NCBI RefSeq assembly: GCF_014131695.1
Contig: NZ_CP036346.1
Span: 2,108,001-2,172,000 of the forward strand
Direction of reading: 5' to 3'
Length of the DNA stretch: 64,000 bases
DNA from: Thomasclavelia ramosa DSM 1402
Lineage (GTDB): Bacteria; Bacillota_I; Bacilli_A; Erysipelotrichales; Coprobacillaceae
Shown: piece by piece, positions 35,460 to 45,577 of the stretch
Layout of the letters: every line of letters begins with the position of its first letter
How positions within the stretch are numbered: position 1 is the first letter of the stretch
Translations under genes and position numbers: made by a program
The notes under the pieces: model-generated
Told to the model about the DNA's origin: nothing
The model's database searches: none
What the model saw: the letters and a program-made list of their open reading frames with translations, nothing else

Positions 35460-36310
35460 ATGGAAAAAAAGATTATATTTTTTGATGTTGATGGCACACT
35501 CGTAAGTGATACCGGCGGGATTGAACATGTACCTGAATCTGCCAAAAGAGCAATTGCTTTAACTAGAGCTAAAGGAAATTTAGTATACTTATGTACTGGG
35601 CGCAGCAAGGCTGAAATCTATGATTTCATTCTTGAATGTGGAATTGACGGAGTAATTGGAGCTGGCGGTGGCTATATTGAAATAGGAAATCAAATGCTCT
35701 ATCATAAAAAAGTGACAAATAAAGCAGTTAATCATATGGTTGACTATTTTGATACTAATAATTTTGATTACTATGTTGAAAGTAATGGCGGTTTATTTGC
35801 AAGCAAAAATCTAGTTAAAAGACTTGAAAGAATTATATATGGTGATTATGAAAATGATCCTCAGGCCAAAGCTCGCTATGAAAAAAAGACAGCCATTTTA
35901 TTAACGCTCTAATTGAAGGTCAAGAGATGCGTCGTGATGACATTAATAAAGCCTGCTTTTTAGAAAATCCGAATATTCCATTTAATAATATTATTAAAGA
36001 ATTTGATCGAGAATTCAATGTAATCCATTGTACTGTTCCTGCTTTTGGTGATAACAGTGGCGAATTATCAGTCCCAAACATCCACAAAGCTAATGCTATT
36101 GAAACATTAATCAACTACCTAGGAATTGAACGTAAAAATACTTATGCATTTGGTGATGGAATGAATGACAAAGAAATGCTTGAATATGTTAATATTGGAA
36201 TCGCCGTCGGCAATGCTAAAGAAGGTTTAAAAGCAGTTGCTGATGAAATAACTGACAATATAGATAATAACGGTATTTACAATTCTATGAAAAAGCATAA
36301 TTTGATTTAA
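35460..36310 (+). pseudogene. Cof-type HAD phosphatase split by a one-base deletion in a poly-A run
   Basis: The first frame (35460-35912) has motif I FFDVDGTLV and motif II CTGRSKAE; the second frame (from 35885 to 36310) continues without loss through an alpha/beta cap end (HFINALIEGQEMRRDD) and motif IV AFGDGMNDKEML. Between them, seven A (35881-35887) would need to be eight for one open frame (GAA AAA AAA GAC). All residues on both sides are otherwise conserved, so this is a recent frameshift, a slippage site or a sequence error. The RBS is weak. It is a relative of the intact HAD at 19322-20161. Confidence 0.85.
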
Positions 36311-36356
36311 ACATATAATTGAAATATAATATTATTAATTAAGACTGTATTGCCGT

Positions 36357-36391
36357 AAAGGAATCGAATCATTGGGTTCCTTTCTTTTTTT
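36357..36391 (+). terminator. Terminator of the HAD pseudogene
   Basis: AAAGGAA....TTCCTTT stem with an 11-14 nt loop, followed by CTTTTTTT. Confidence 0.75.
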
Positions 36392-36644
36392 ATAGTTGAT
36401 TGATTTTTAGAACATAAAACTATTTTTATTAAATAAAATAAGAGTAAAATTTGAACATATTGTACAAATTTCTAATTCATATAATCGATATCATCACTTA
36501 AGTGCCTAACTAGGTTCCCTAAGACCATATCCTAATAAAATTATCCTCAATATCAATATTTTAAACAGTTATTTTAATACAACTAAAAACACACATCCCA
36601 TTATATGCTTACATCAATAGCTCCAATTATGTTGTAGCATAAAA

Positions 36645-36683
36645 GTCAAAAACCAAGATACCTACTTTATGTAAATATCTTGG
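36645..36683 (-). terminator. Terminator of the dnaG-rpoD-trmK-nif3 operon
   Basis: Minus-strand CCAAGATA / TATCTTGG stem at 36653-36683 with a 15-nt loop, then TTTTTGACTTTT. Confidence 0.75.
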
Positions 36684-36729
36684 CTATAATTACTTACATT
36701 CAACTTTATGACATGCATCAAAATACTTT

Positions 36730-37482
36730 TTAATAATATGAATAATAATCCTGACTATTCGCTTCTTTTACAGTAATCCCAAGATTACTCAATAAACTAG
36801 CAAGTCGCTTTTCCATAATTACTTCAAGATGATGAGGAACATCGATTAAGACAATATCATGATCCAATGCATATTTAGCATGACGATGTTTACTATCACC
36901 CGTTATATATGCATCCACTCGACCAGCTAGCTGTTCAAGATCATCGGCCCCACTACCACCACAAATAGCAATTGTTTTAATCTCTACTTCTTTACCAGCA
37001 AGACGTACTGGTACATTAAAAGTATCTTTAACTTTCTTAACTAACTCGCTAGTCATACAAGGCTGATTTAAAAGTGCCATTTTCCCCACTTGAAATTCAT
37101 CATAACAGCTAACATCATGAACACCTAAAGCATTAATAAGCCAATCATTCATCGAAATACCATCTTTGCCTCGATCAAGACAAGTATGTAGGCTATAAAC
37201 AAGAATATTGTTTTTTATTGCCATTTCAATAAACTTTCCATGATGATTATGGAAATCAAGATTCATTATTTCTTCTAGCAAAAATGGATGGTGTGTAACT
37301 AACATTTGACAATTTTGATCAATTGCCTTTTGAAGACTTTCTATATCAGCATTTAATGCAACCATTATACTTGTTACTTGTTGATTACAGTCACCTACTT
37401 GAATTCCACATTTATCCCACGACATTTGTAAGTTAAGTGGAAAGATTGATTCCAAATAATTAATTATTTTAACGGCATTCAT
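36730..37482 (-). CDS. Nif3/YqfO-family metal-binding protein, short form
   Basis: 250 residues from the ATG after GAGGTG. NIF3 motifs: WDKCGIQVGD near 25, VTHHPFLLEE near 65, YSLHTCLDRG near 95 and DVPHHLEV near the C-terminus, with metal ligands His, His, Asp and Glu. B. subtilis YqfO is 373 aa because of an inserted PII/CutA-like domain; this one lacks that insert and resembles the E. coli YbgI length. It overlaps trmK by 14 bases at its start. Role unclear in all species; linked to GTP cyclohydrolase-like folds. Confidence 0.9.
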   Translation of the reverse strand: MNAVKIINYLESIFPLNLQMSWDKCGIQVGDCNQQVTSIMVALNADIESLQKAIDQNCQMLVTHHPFLLEEIMNLDFHNHHGKFIEMAIKNNILVYSLHTCLDRGKDGISMNDWLINALGVHDVSCYDEFQVGKMALLNQPCMTSELVKKVKDTFNVPVRLAGKEVEIKTIAICGGSGADDLEQLAGRVDAYITGDSKHRHAKYALDHDIVLIDVPHHLEVIMEKRLASLLSNLGITVKEANSQDYYSYY

Positions 37483-38161
37483 GGAGCACCTCTTCAATCA
37501 TTTTCATTTTATCAGCAATTTCATGATAACGCGGATGATCATGTGGTAATGTATTTTGAATCTTTTCATAAACTTGATACTGTTTTTGCCATTTTTCTTT
37601 AAACAATGGAGTTTGATTGTTGATTAAAATTGGTCCAAACTCTTCATCCTTACGATTATATGTAATTGCTTTATTCTGTCTCGCTGTAACTACCATCACC
37701 TCATATATATGCCCAGCATCCTTAACCATCTGTTCATCAATGATGATCCAATCATTAGCAAATAAATATTTACGTAAATGATCATTATTGGCATTAGCTT
37801 GTAAAAACATCAGTTTAACATTTCTTAAATACTCACGATGCTCTTCAAGAATCTCACTAATTAAATAAGATCCCATTCCAGCAATACTGATCATATCCAC
37901 TTCACGATCAAGAATTGGGTTCAGCCCGTTTCCCAATAGTGCAAAAACTTTATCTTCTAATCCATATTGTTTGATTGTCTCTTTTGCGGAATCTAATGGT
38001 CCCTGTGCTACATCACAAGCGTAAGCACAAGTTATAATCTTATTTTTAACTAAGTAGCATGGCAAATAGCCATGATCACTTCCAATATCTGCTAAAACAC
38101 TTCCTTGTTTATATTTACTAATTACATCAGCAATTAGCTGTAATCTTTTTGATAGTTTCAT
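37469..38161 (-). CDS. trmK: tRNA (adenine(22)-N1)-methyltransferase
   Basis: 230 residues. SAM motif I VLADIGSDHGYLPCYLV near residue 22, then SIAGMGSYLISEIL near 92, both typical of TrmK. It methylates A22 of tRNAs with that base. Starts one base after rpoD ends; the ATG lies directly behind the rpoD stop. Followed by nif3, the same pair as yqfN-yqfO in Bacillus. Confidence 0.93.
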   Translation of the reverse strand: MKLSKRLQLIADVISKYKQGSVLADIGSDHGYLPCYLVKNKIITCAYACDVAQGPLDSAKETIKQYGLEDKVFALLGNGLNPILDREVDMISIAGMGSYLISEILEEHREYLRNVKLMFLQANANNDHLRKYLFANDWIIIDEQMVKDAGHIYEVMVVTARQNKAITYNRKDEEFGPILINNQTPLFKEKWQKQYQVYEKIQNTLPHDHPRYHEIADKMKMIEEVLHECR

Positions 38162-38162
38162 T

Positions 38163-39416
38163 TTAACGATCTAAGAAGTCTTTTAATCTTTTTGAACGTG
38201 AAGGATGTTTTAATTTACGAAGTGCCTTAGCTTCGATTTGACGAATTCTTTCCCGGGTTACACTAAATTCTTTCCCTACTTCTTCAAGCGTTCTAGTTCT
38301 TCCATCATCTAAACCAAATCTTAAGCGTAATACTTTTTCTTCACGATCAGTTAATTCTAATAAGACTTCATTCAATTCATCTTTTAGAAGTTCATTAGCA
38401 GCATAATCATCTGGCGACATTGCACCTTCATCTTCGATAAAATCTCCTAAATGAGAATCATCTTCTTCACCTATTGGTGTTTCCAAAGATACTGGTTCTA
38501 AAGAAATTTTTTGTATTTCACGAACTTTTTCTGGTGTCATTCCATCCATTTTTTCAGCAATTTCTTCGGCACTAGGCTCACGCCCTAATTCTTGAATCAA
38601 TTGACGCTGAATTCTTGTCAATTTATTAATTGTTTCTACCATATGTACAGGAATACGAATTGTTCTAGCTTGGTCAGCAATAGCTCTTGTAATAGCTTGA
38701 CGAATCCACCATGTTGCATAAGTTGAAAATTTAAATCCCTTAGTATAATCAAATTTCTCGACTGCTTTGATTAAACCCATGTTACCTTCTTGAATCAAAT
38801 CTAAAAATAACATTCCTCTTCCAACATATCTTTTAGCAATCGATACAACTAAACGTAAGTTAGCAGCAGCGAGTTCCTTTTTTGCATCTTCATCTCCTTC
38901 TAAAATCTTTTTAGCAAGGTCTATCTCCTCATCATGAGTAAGCAGTTCAACGCGTCCAATCTCTTTTAAATACATTTTAACTGGATCATTGATCTTGACA
39001 TTACTTCCTAATTGATTTTGATCTAATTCCGCATCAGCATCAGCAACTTGATACATATGAATCGTATCACCTGTCATCATATCGAAATCACCAGCAAAAT
39101 CTAAATCTGGAGTATCACCATCTAATCCTAAATCATCATCTAGTCCTAAATCATCATCTAATTCAGCAGGTACACCAGCTAATAATACTTCGTCTTCTAC
39201 ATCTAAATCATCTAATCCATCATCAGAAATAACAATATCATTATTTCCAATAAATTCTAATAGTTCCTCTGCAAGATCATCATTTAAATCATATGTAGAT
39301 AAATAATTATCAATTTGATCTTGTGTTAATACACCATCTTCTTTTTTAGCATCATTTAAAACAATTTGCTTTAAATCATCAAATGATACTGCAGTTACAT
39401 TTTTCTTTTTTTTCAT
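38163..39416 (-). CDS. rpoD: Primary sigma factor RpoD (sigma A)
   Basis: 417 residues. Region 1.1 is followed by an acidic low-complexity insert (repeats of DDLGLD, about 75-95), then region 1.2 ([16 protein letters not shown]), region 2 ([13 protein letters not shown]), region 3 and region 4 ([20 protein letters not shown]-like). Directs housekeeping transcription. Second gene of dnaG-rpoD, the same order as in Bacillus. RBS for it lies in the 3 bases between the two genes and the end of dnaG. Confidence 0.97.
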   Translation of the reverse strand: MKKKKNVTAVSFDDLKQIVLNDAKKEDGVLTQDQIDNYLSTYDLNDDLAEELLEFIGNNDIVISDDGLDDLDVEDEVLLAGVPAELDDDLGLDDDLGLDGDTPDLDFAGDFDMMTGDTIHMYQVADADAELDQNQLGSNVKINDPVKMYLKEIGRVELLTHDEEIDLAKKILEGDEDAKKELAAANLRLVVSIAKRYVGRGMLFLDLIQEGNMGLIKAVEKFDYTKGFKFSTYATWWIRQAITRAIADQARTIRIPVHMVETINKLTRIQRQLIQELGREPSAEEIAEKMDGMTPEKVREIQKISLEPVSLETPIGEEDDSHLGDFIEDEGAMSPDDYAANELLKDELNEVLLELTDREEKVLRLRFGLDDGRTRTLEEVGKEFSVTRERIRQIEAKALRKLKHPSRSKRLKDFLDR

Positions 39417-39419
39417 ATA

Positions 39420-41174
39420 TTACTCCTTGTCTTTTAATGCTATGATTTCTTTTAATATTTGCGCCTTTTGTTTAGGATCAAAAGTATCTGCCAATGCTTT
39501 TGTTAATTCTTCTTTTTTTACCATTACAGTTTTTTCTTTAATTGTTTCAATATAATCATCAATGGCTTTAGTATCTTTTAACTTAGGTAATCCTAATTGC
39601 GATATCTCAATTATATTTTGAACCAAGTTTTCATCTTCAATACTACTGATTAAATCAGCAACCTCTAATACAACTTCTTGACGATAATAATCAATAATAT
39701 AAGAAGCAATGATTCGATAAATATCATTAAACATAAAACCTGCTTTTGCCTCATACATCATTGCGACATTTTTATCATTCATCATATAGTATAATAAATC
39801 ACGTTCCGCTCTTATATATTTATCCAATAATCGCTGATTTTGAAATTTTGGTATTTTAGGTGGCTCTGCTGTCTCAATTCTTACAGCTGTATTTTGATTA
39901 ATTAACTGGTCAATAATGTTTCTTGAAAAACCTGATTTTTTTTCTAATTGCTGGATATAATGATCTTGATCAATAATATCATCTAATCTACTGATTTCTC
40001 TGGCAATTGTTTCTAAATAAGATTTACGATCTTCATAATTATCCATGTTTGTCATTTCATAATAATAATTCATCTTAAAATCTAATGAAGATAATGGTCT
40101 TTTTATTACAGCGTTTAATTCTTCTATACCACGCTTATCCAAAATTTCATCAGGATCCAAATTATCTGGTAAATCAACTACCTTAACGATGAAACCAGCA
40201 CTCAATAATATATCAATGCTTTTAATTGTAGCATTTCTCCCAGCCTGATCACCATCTAAACATAAATATACGGTTTTACTTAAACGTTTTAATAAATTTA
40301 AATGCCCATGTGTCAAGGCGGTTCCCATAATTGCTACTGCATTTTTTATTCCAGCCTTGTATAATGCAATAACATCCATAAATCCTTCAGTAATAATGAT
40401 ATAACCCGCTTGTCGTGCTTCTTCGCCAACGCGGTGATAATTATATAAAGTATCACCCTTAATAAAAATTGATGACTCGGGCGAATTCATATACTTAGAT
40501 TCATTTTGGCTTTGTTTATAGATTCGACCGCTAAACCCAACGACACGACCACTAGCATCATGTAGTGGAAACATGATCCTGTCTGTAAAACGATCATATC
40601 CATTTGAAGCTTCAATAATCAAACCAGACTCAAACATTGAAACCTTATTAAAATTCATTTTTTCAAACGCCTTTAATAGTACATGATTATTAGGGGCGTA
40701 TCCAATTTCAAAGGTTTCAATAATTTCATCCGTAATTTTACGATTATTTAAATATTCTTTAGCTTGAATCGCTAACTTAGTATTCAAGTAATGATTATAA
40801 ATTTTATTGGCTTCATCATGCATACGATACAGTGGTTCTAACTTTTGATCGACCGGCTTAACTCGACTCTCTAAATTATATTTACTTATATCAACGTTAC
40901 CAATATTAGCAACCATCTTGACGGCTTCAATATATGGTATTTTCAAATAATCCTTTAAAAAAGTAAAAACATTTCCCCCATGATGACAGACAAAACACAT
41001 AAATATTTGTCGTTCTGGTGAAATTGACATCGATGGATGGCTGTCATCATGGAAAGGACATATCGCTACATAATTACGGCCTTTTTTTTCTAAGGGAAGA
41101 TACGTGCCAATGACATCAACAATATCAACACTTTGCCTAATTTCATTAATTTTCTCTGATGATAGTCTCGGCAT
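39420..41174 (-). CDS. dnaG: DNA primase
   Basis: 584 residues. N-terminal zinc ribbon CPFHDDSHPS with CFVCH, a TOPRIM domain with ITEGFMD near 262 and DGDQAG near 310, and a C-terminal helicase-binding domain with low similarity. It lays RNA primers in replication. 3 bases before rpoD and 15 bases after glyQS, so transcribed from the glyQS promoter or its own. RBS AAGGAGG. Confidence 0.96.
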   Translation of the reverse strand: MPRLSSEKINEIRQSVDIVDVIGTYLPLEKKGRNYVAICPFHDDSHPSMSISPERQIFMCFVCHHGGNVFTFLKDYLKIPYIEAVKMVANIGNVDISKYNLESRVKPVDQKLEPLYRMHDEANKIYNHYLNTKLAIQAKEYLNNRKITDEIIETFEIGYAPNNHVLLKAFEKMNFNKVSMFESGLIIEASNGYDRFTDRIMFPLHDASGRVVGFSGRIYKQSQNESKYMNSPESSIFIKGDTLYNYHRVGEEARQAGYIIITEGFMDVIALYKAGIKNAVAIMGTALTHGHLNLLKRLSKTVYLCLDGDQAGRNATIKSIDILLSAGFIVKVVDLPDNLDPDEILDKRGIEELNAVIKRPLSSLDFKMNYYYEMTNMDNYEDRKSYLETIAREISRLDDIIDQDHYIQQLEKKSGFSRNIIDQLINQNTAVRIETAEPPKIPKFQNQRLLDKYIRAERDLLYYMMNDKNVAMMYEAKAGFMFNDIYRIIASYIIDYYRQEVVLEVADLISSIEDENLVQNIIEISQLGLPKLKDTKAIDDYIETIKEKTVMVKKEELTKALADTFDPKQKAQILKEIIALKDKE

Positions 41175-41189
41175 TAATGTTCCTCCTTA

Positions 41190-42563
41190 TTAGAATGTGA
41201 TCTTTTTACTAATATAATCAACTAATTGATTAATTGGTAAACGAATTTGTTCCATTGTGTCACGGTCACGTACAGTTACTGTCTCGTCTTCCATTGTATC
41301 AAAATCAACAGTTACACAGTAAGGTGTTCCAATTGCATCTTGACGTCGATAACGTTTTCCAATTTGTCCAGCAACATCATATTCACAATTAAAATATTTT
41401 GCTAACTGACCATAAATTTCAGTTGCTTTATCACTTTGTTTTTTGGTTAATGGCAAGATAGCAACTTTAAACGGTGCCACACTTGGATGTAATTTCATTA
41501 CAACTCTAGTTTCACCATCTTCTAAAATTTCTTCCTCATAACTATCACAAAGTACTGATAAGAAAAGACGATCAGCACCTACCGAAGGTTCAATAACATA
41601 AGGAATATATTTTTCATTAGTTGTTGGATCTAAATATTCTAAAGATTTTTTAGAATGATTTTGATGTTGGGTTAAATCGTAATTAGTTCGATCAGCAATT
41701 CCCCATAATTCACCCCAACCAAATGGGAAATTATATTCAACATCACAAGTGGCTTTAGAATAGAAGGAAAGTTCCTCTTTTTCATGATCTCTAAATCTTA
41801 AATTTTCTTCTTTTAATCCTAAATCAAATAAAAACTTTTGACAATATGATTTCCAATAATCAAACCACTCTAAATCAGTATCTGGTTTACAGAAAAATTC
41901 TAATTCCATTTGTTCAAATTCACGCATTCTAAAAATGAAGTTTCCTGGTGTAATTTCATTTCTAAAAGCTTTCCCGATTTGACCAATTCCAAATGGCACT
42001 TTTTTACGTGATGTTCTTTGAATGTTTTTAAAGTTAACAAAGATACCTTGAGCTGTTTCTGGTCTTAAATAAACCACATCTTTTGCATCTTCGACTACAC
42101 CCATTTGAGTTTCGAACATTAATTTGAATTGTCTTACATCAGTGAAGTTGCTTTTCCCACAATTAGGACAAACAATATTGTGATCCTTGATATATTTTAC
42201 TGTCTCTTCACTAGACCATCCTTCACTATGAACACTCGGATCATAAGCTTCGATTAATTTATCCGCACGATGACGGGTCTTACATTCCTTACAATCAATC
42301 AAAGGGTCAGAGAATCCACCAACATGTCCACTCGCTTCCCATACCCGCGGATTCATAAAAATAGCTGAATCTAATCCTACATTATATGGTGATTCTTGAA
42401 TAAAACGTTTCCACCACAATTGTTTAATATTGTTTTTCATTTCAACACCTAAAGGACCATAATCCCATGTGTTTGCTAAGCCATCATAGATTTCAGAACC
42501 CTGATATACAAATCCTGAAGTTTTTGCATGACTTACTAATTTATCCATATCTTTGCTTGCCAT
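41190..42563 (-). CDS. glyQS: Glycyl-tRNA synthetase, single-chain (alpha2) form
   Basis: 457 residues, class II. Motif 1 near 45-60, motif 2 [14 protein letters not shown] near 200, motif 3 [10 protein letters not shown] near 350, and zinc-like CKECKTRH / CPNCGKSN near 95-150. C-terminal anticodon-binding domain. This is the alpha2 type (archaeal/eukaryal-like, also in some Firmicutes and Mollicutes), in place of the GlyQ-GlyS tetramer of Bacillus; yet it holds the recO-glyS-dnaG-rpoD slot. No T-box is found in the leader. RBS AAGGAG. Confidence 0.94.
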   Translation of the reverse strand: MASKDMDKLVSHAKTSGFVYQGSEIYDGLANTWDYGPLGVEMKNNIKQLWWKRFIQESPYNVGLDSAIFMNPRVWEASGHVGGFSDPLIDCKECKTRHRADKLIEAYDPSVHSEGWSSEETVKYIKDHNIVCPNCGKSNFTDVRQFKLMFETQMGVVEDAKDVVYLRPETAQGIFVNFKNIQRTSRKKVPFGIGQIGKAFRNEITPGNFIFRMREFEQMELEFFCKPDTDLEWFDYWKSYCQKFLFDLGLKEENLRFRDHEKEELSFYSKATCDVEYNFPFGWGELWGIADRTNYDLTQHQNHSKKSLEYLDPTTNEKYIPYVIEPSVGADRLFLSVLCDSYEEEILEDGETRVVMKLHPSVAPFKVAILPLTKKQSDKATEIYGQLAKYFNCEYDVAGQIGKRYRRQDAIGTPYCVTVDFDTMEDETVTVRDRDTMEQIRLPINQLVDYISKKITF

Positions 42564-42610
42564 AATTTACTCCTTATATTCATGTTATTTTAGATATATA
42601 AACAATGAAT

Positions 42611-42630
42611 GACTTGAACACAGTCAAGTC
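42611..42630 (-). promoter_or_regulatory. Hairpin in the glyQS leader
   Basis: GACTTGA-CTGTGT-TCAAGTC, a 7-bp perfect stem about 50 bases before the ATG. Too short for a T-box and without a T run; role unknown. Confidence 0.35.
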
Positions 42631-42680
42631 AAATAAAGGCAATAATTTGTTTAATATCTATTTTTTCGTGCACATATAAA

Positions 42681-42722
42681 ATACCCTTATAGTAGTTATT
42701 TGTCAACCAACTATAAGGGTAT
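42681..42722 (-). terminator. Terminator of the ygiQ-hydrolase pair
   Basis: ATACCCTTATAGT / ACTATAAGGGTAT stem with a 16-nt loop followed by TTTTATAT; it includes the hydrolase stop codon. Confidence 0.88.
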
Positions 42723-43636
42723 CAAACAAAGGTTCGCTGATTCAACCAATCAAGTACATCTTTATACACTTCAAGACGCTGTTGATCGTGTAATAAATCA
42801 TGATGACTACGATCATAGAGCGATAAAGTAATATCTTTAACTCCTTGATGACTAAGCGCTTCATATAACCATTTAGGCCCTACGCCAAATTTGCCAAAAG
42901 GATCCTTAGCACCAGAAATTATCAAAACTGATAAATATTCAGGTATTTTTTTTATGTTTTGGATAGTAGAAACTTTTTTTATTAAGCCAAACACTTCTTC
43001 ATAAGCGTTATTAGTATATGTAAAATCAGTAAACGGATCTTGCTGGTACTGTTCTAACTCTCGAGCATCACCAGTAACATAAGTTGCATTTTTAGTACGA
43101 GAAATTAATTGATTGATAACATTTTTACGAACCGTTTTGGAACGATGCATATGTCCTTTAAGCATTGCATCCCCCTTAATAATTAGTTTTCCAATCAATG
43201 CAAAATGAGGTTTGCCACAGGTTCCCATTAATATAGCACCTTGGATAAAGTCCCCATATTGTGCCATATATTGTCGTAATACTAATGAACCAAGTTGATT
43301 GCCAATCATAAAATATGGTAAATCTGGATACCGAGATGCCATAATATTTCGCAAGCGATGCATATCTTCAACTAATGTCTTTGTTGCATCACCAATCCCA
43401 AAATAACCCTGCTCATAATTATATAATGAAGTCCCATGACCCGGAAAATCACTAACAACGACAACAAAACCATCGTGAGCTAAATATTCAGCAAACCGTT
43501 CATAGCGCCCTGAATGCTCTCCCATTGCATGATGAATCTGGATAATAGCCTTATAGCGAATCATTACAGTCGGTAAATATATATCAAAATTGACATGTGT
43601 TGCCGTTGCTGATGTAAATTTTTCACTATATTTCAT
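42722..43636 (-). CDS. Alpha/beta hydrolase, monoglyceride-lipase/lysophospholipase type
   Basis: 304 residues. The oxyanion strand HHAMGEHSGRYERFAEYL near 35 and DFPGHGTS near 62 are typical of Hydrolase_4/PldB. The nucleophile region reads YFMIGNQLGSLV near 115, where the elbow is GNQLGS in place of GxSxG; the usual Ser is Gln. A late His is present (SHHDLLHD near 277). The missing serine suggests an inactive or altered member. Starts two bases after ygiQ. Confidence 0.85.
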   Translation of the reverse strand: MKYSEKFTSATATHVNFDIYLPTVMIRYKAIIQIHHAMGEHSGRYERFAEYLAHDGFVVVVSDFPGHGTSLYNYEQGYFGIGDATKTLVEDMHRLRNIMASRYPDLPYFMIGNQLGSLVLRQYMAQYGDFIQGAILMGTCGKPHFALIGKLIIKGDAMLKGHMHRSKTVRKNVINQLISRTKNATYVTGDARELEQYQQDPFTDFTYTNNAYEEVFGLIKKVSTIQNIKKIPEYLSVLIISGAKDPFGKFGVGPKWLYEALSHQGVKDITLSLYDRSHHDLLHDQQRLEVYKDVLDWLNQRTFV

Positions 43637-43638
43637 AG

Positions 43639-45483
43639 CTAATTTCTCCTTTTCTTTTGATAGTTATTTTTAGCCTGATAAGAGCGCTGATTATTATTGC
43701 GACGAGGTCGAATTAAACAATTCTTCCCAAACCCAATTAAATCTTTTCGGTTTGCCTGCACTAAAGCTTCATACACTAAATCATAATTCTTTGGATTACG
43801 ATATTGTATCAATGCCCTTTGCATTGCTTTCTCTTTTGCCGTCTTTGGAACGTATACTTCAGACATATCACGAGGATCTAAACCAGTATAATACATTGTC
43901 GTAGATAAAGTTCCAGGAGTCGGATAAAAATCTTGAACCTGTTCTGGCTGATGATGAATATCCCGTAAATATTCTGCTAATTCAATCGCATCATCAAGTG
44001 TACACCCAGGATGTGATGACATTAGATACGGAACTAAAAATTGTTTTTTGTTGTATTCTTCATTTAATTGATAATATTTATCAACAAATTTCTCATATAG
44101 TCCTCTCCGAGGTTTTCCCATCTTATCTAATACCTGATCACTAATATGTTCCGGAGCTACTTTTAACTGACCACTAATATGATTTTGAACTAACTCCTTA
44201 AAAAAAGTATCATCTTTATCATACATTAGATAATCATATCTAATTCCTGAACGAACAAAAACCTTTTTTACGTTTGGTAATACTCTTAGTTTCCTCAATA
44301 ATTCTAAATAATCCTGATGACTTACTTCTAGATTATTACAAGCTTTAGGCCATAAACACTGTTTAGTCGGACATGCACCATGTTTATTTTGCTTCGAACA
44401 AGCAGGCCCTCTAAAGTTTGCAGTAGGTCCTCCAACATCATGAATATATCCTTTAAATTCAGGATCCCAAACCATTTTGCTAGCTTCACTAATAATTGAT
44501 TCATGCGAACGCGCTTGAACAATTCTTCCCTGATGAAAAGCCAATGCACAAAAGTTACAAGAACCAAAGCATCCTCGATTACTAATTAAAGAAAACTTAA
44601 CCTCATCAATTGCAGGAACATGCTGCTTATAACTAGGATGACTATCACGGTTATAATCATATGAATAAGCACGATCAAACTCTCTTTGCTTCAACGGACG
44701 ATTAGGCCTATTTTGAACAACATACCATCCTTGATACGGTTCTACTAAAGTTTTTGCATTAAAATGATCAGTATTTAAATACTGAATATGAAAAGATTTT
44801 GCATAAGCTTTTTTATTATTACAAATTTCCTCATAGCTTGGCAACATAACTGGCTCGTGAGCATCATCGAGATTTTTCGTTTTAAAAACAGTTCCATCTA
44901 AATAAGTTAAATATTTTATTTCCAAGCCGTTATCAAGTGCTTCAGCTACTTCAATAATGCTATTTTCACCCATTCCATACAATAATAAATCTGCATTAGC
45001 ATCAATAATTATCGATTTACGTACTTTGTTGTCCCAATAATCATAATGTCCTAAACGTCTTAAACTAGCCTCAATCCCACCAATAATAATATTAGCATCT
45101 TTATAAGCTTGGCGTGCCATTTGACTATACACGATTACAGCGCGATCTGGTCTTTTAAAGCCTTCACTTCCGGGTGTATATAAATCTTTATGACGACGTT
45201 TTTTAGCTACTGTATAATGATTAACCATTGAGTCAATATTTCCTGATGAAATCAAAAAACCTAATCGTGGTTTGCCAAATTGTCTAAATTCTTCAACATT
45301 ATGCCAATCCGGCTGTGCTAAAAAACATACTTTAAACCCGTGACTCTCTAAAGTTCGGCAAATTATTGCTGCACCAAATGAAGGATGATCAACATAAGCA
45401 TCCCCACATATATATACAAAATCTGGTTGTTGCCAACCCCTTGCTTCCATTTCTTCTCGATTTATTGGTAAAAATTCACTCAT
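43639..45483 (-). CDS. YgiQ-family radical SAM protein
   Basis: 614 residues from the second ATG (AGAGGA lies six bases before it). N-terminal cobalamin-binding-like domain (YICGDAYVDHPSFG near 26), then a radical SAM domain with CFGSCNFCAL (CxxxCxxC) near 303. A C-terminal basic, Asn/Arg-rich tail. The reaction is unknown. In many Firmicutes it is a single-copy gene; here it stands between recO and glyQS, not a Bacillus neighbour. Coupled to a hydrolase downstream. Confidence 0.9.
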   Translation of the reverse strand: MSEFLPINREEMEARGWQQPDFVYICGDAYVDHPSFGAAIICRTLESHGFKVCFLAQPDWHNVEEFRQFGKPRLGFLISSGNIDSMVNHYTVAKKRRHKDLYTPGSEGFKRPDRAVIVYSQMARQAYKDANIIIGGIEASLRRLGHYDYWDNKVRKSIIIDANADLLLYGMGENSIIEVAEALDNGLEIKYLTYLDGTVFKTKNLDDAHEPVMLPSYEEICNNKKAYAKSFHIQYLNTDHFNAKTLVEPYQGWYVVQNRPNRPLKQREFDRAYSYDYNRDSHPSYKQHVPAIDEVKFSLISNRGCFGSCNFCALAFHQGRIVQARSHESIISEASKMVWDPEFKGYIHDVGGPTANFRGPACSKQNKHGACPTKQCLWPKACNNLEVSHQDYLELLRKLRVLPNVKKVFVRSGIRYDYLMYDKDDTFFKELVQNHISGQLKVAPEHISDQVLDKMGKPRRGLYEKFVDKYYQLNEEYNKKQFLVPYLMSSHPGCTLDDAIELAEYLRDIHHQPEQVQDFYPTPGTLSTTMYYTGLDPRDMSEVYVPKTAKEKAMQRALIQYRNPKNYDLVYEALVQANRKDLIGFGKNCLIRPRRNNNQRSYQAKNNYQKKRRN

Positions 45484-45540
45484 GATCATTCCTCTTTCTT
45501 TATTTACATATTATATACACAATTTTACAAAAAATAAATA

Positions 45541-45573
45541 AAATCGACAAAAGTTGATAAAGTTTTGTCGATT
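45541..45573 (-). terminator. Terminator of the ybeY-cdd-era-recO run
   Basis: AATCGACAAAA / TTTTGTCGATT stem, 10-nt loop, followed by TTATTTATTTTTTG. Confidence 0.88.
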
Positions 45574-45577
45574 ATTT

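Larger units (their letters stand above)
36311..36729. other. 419-bp gene-free stretch between HAD pseudogene and nif3
   Basis: Only a terminator on each side is recognisable; the middle (36392-36650) is AT-rich with no ORF, RNA family or repeat that I can see. Confidence 0.6.

Noticed and set aside
35881-35930. Programmed frameshifting in the HAD gene.
   Set aside because: No stimulating stem or typical slippery heptamer with a downstream RBS-like element was seen; a simple indel is the plainer reading.
42564-42680. T-box riboswitch before glyQS.
   Set aside because: The leader is only about 115 bases, with a single 7-bp hairpin and no T-box sequence or antiterminator pair.
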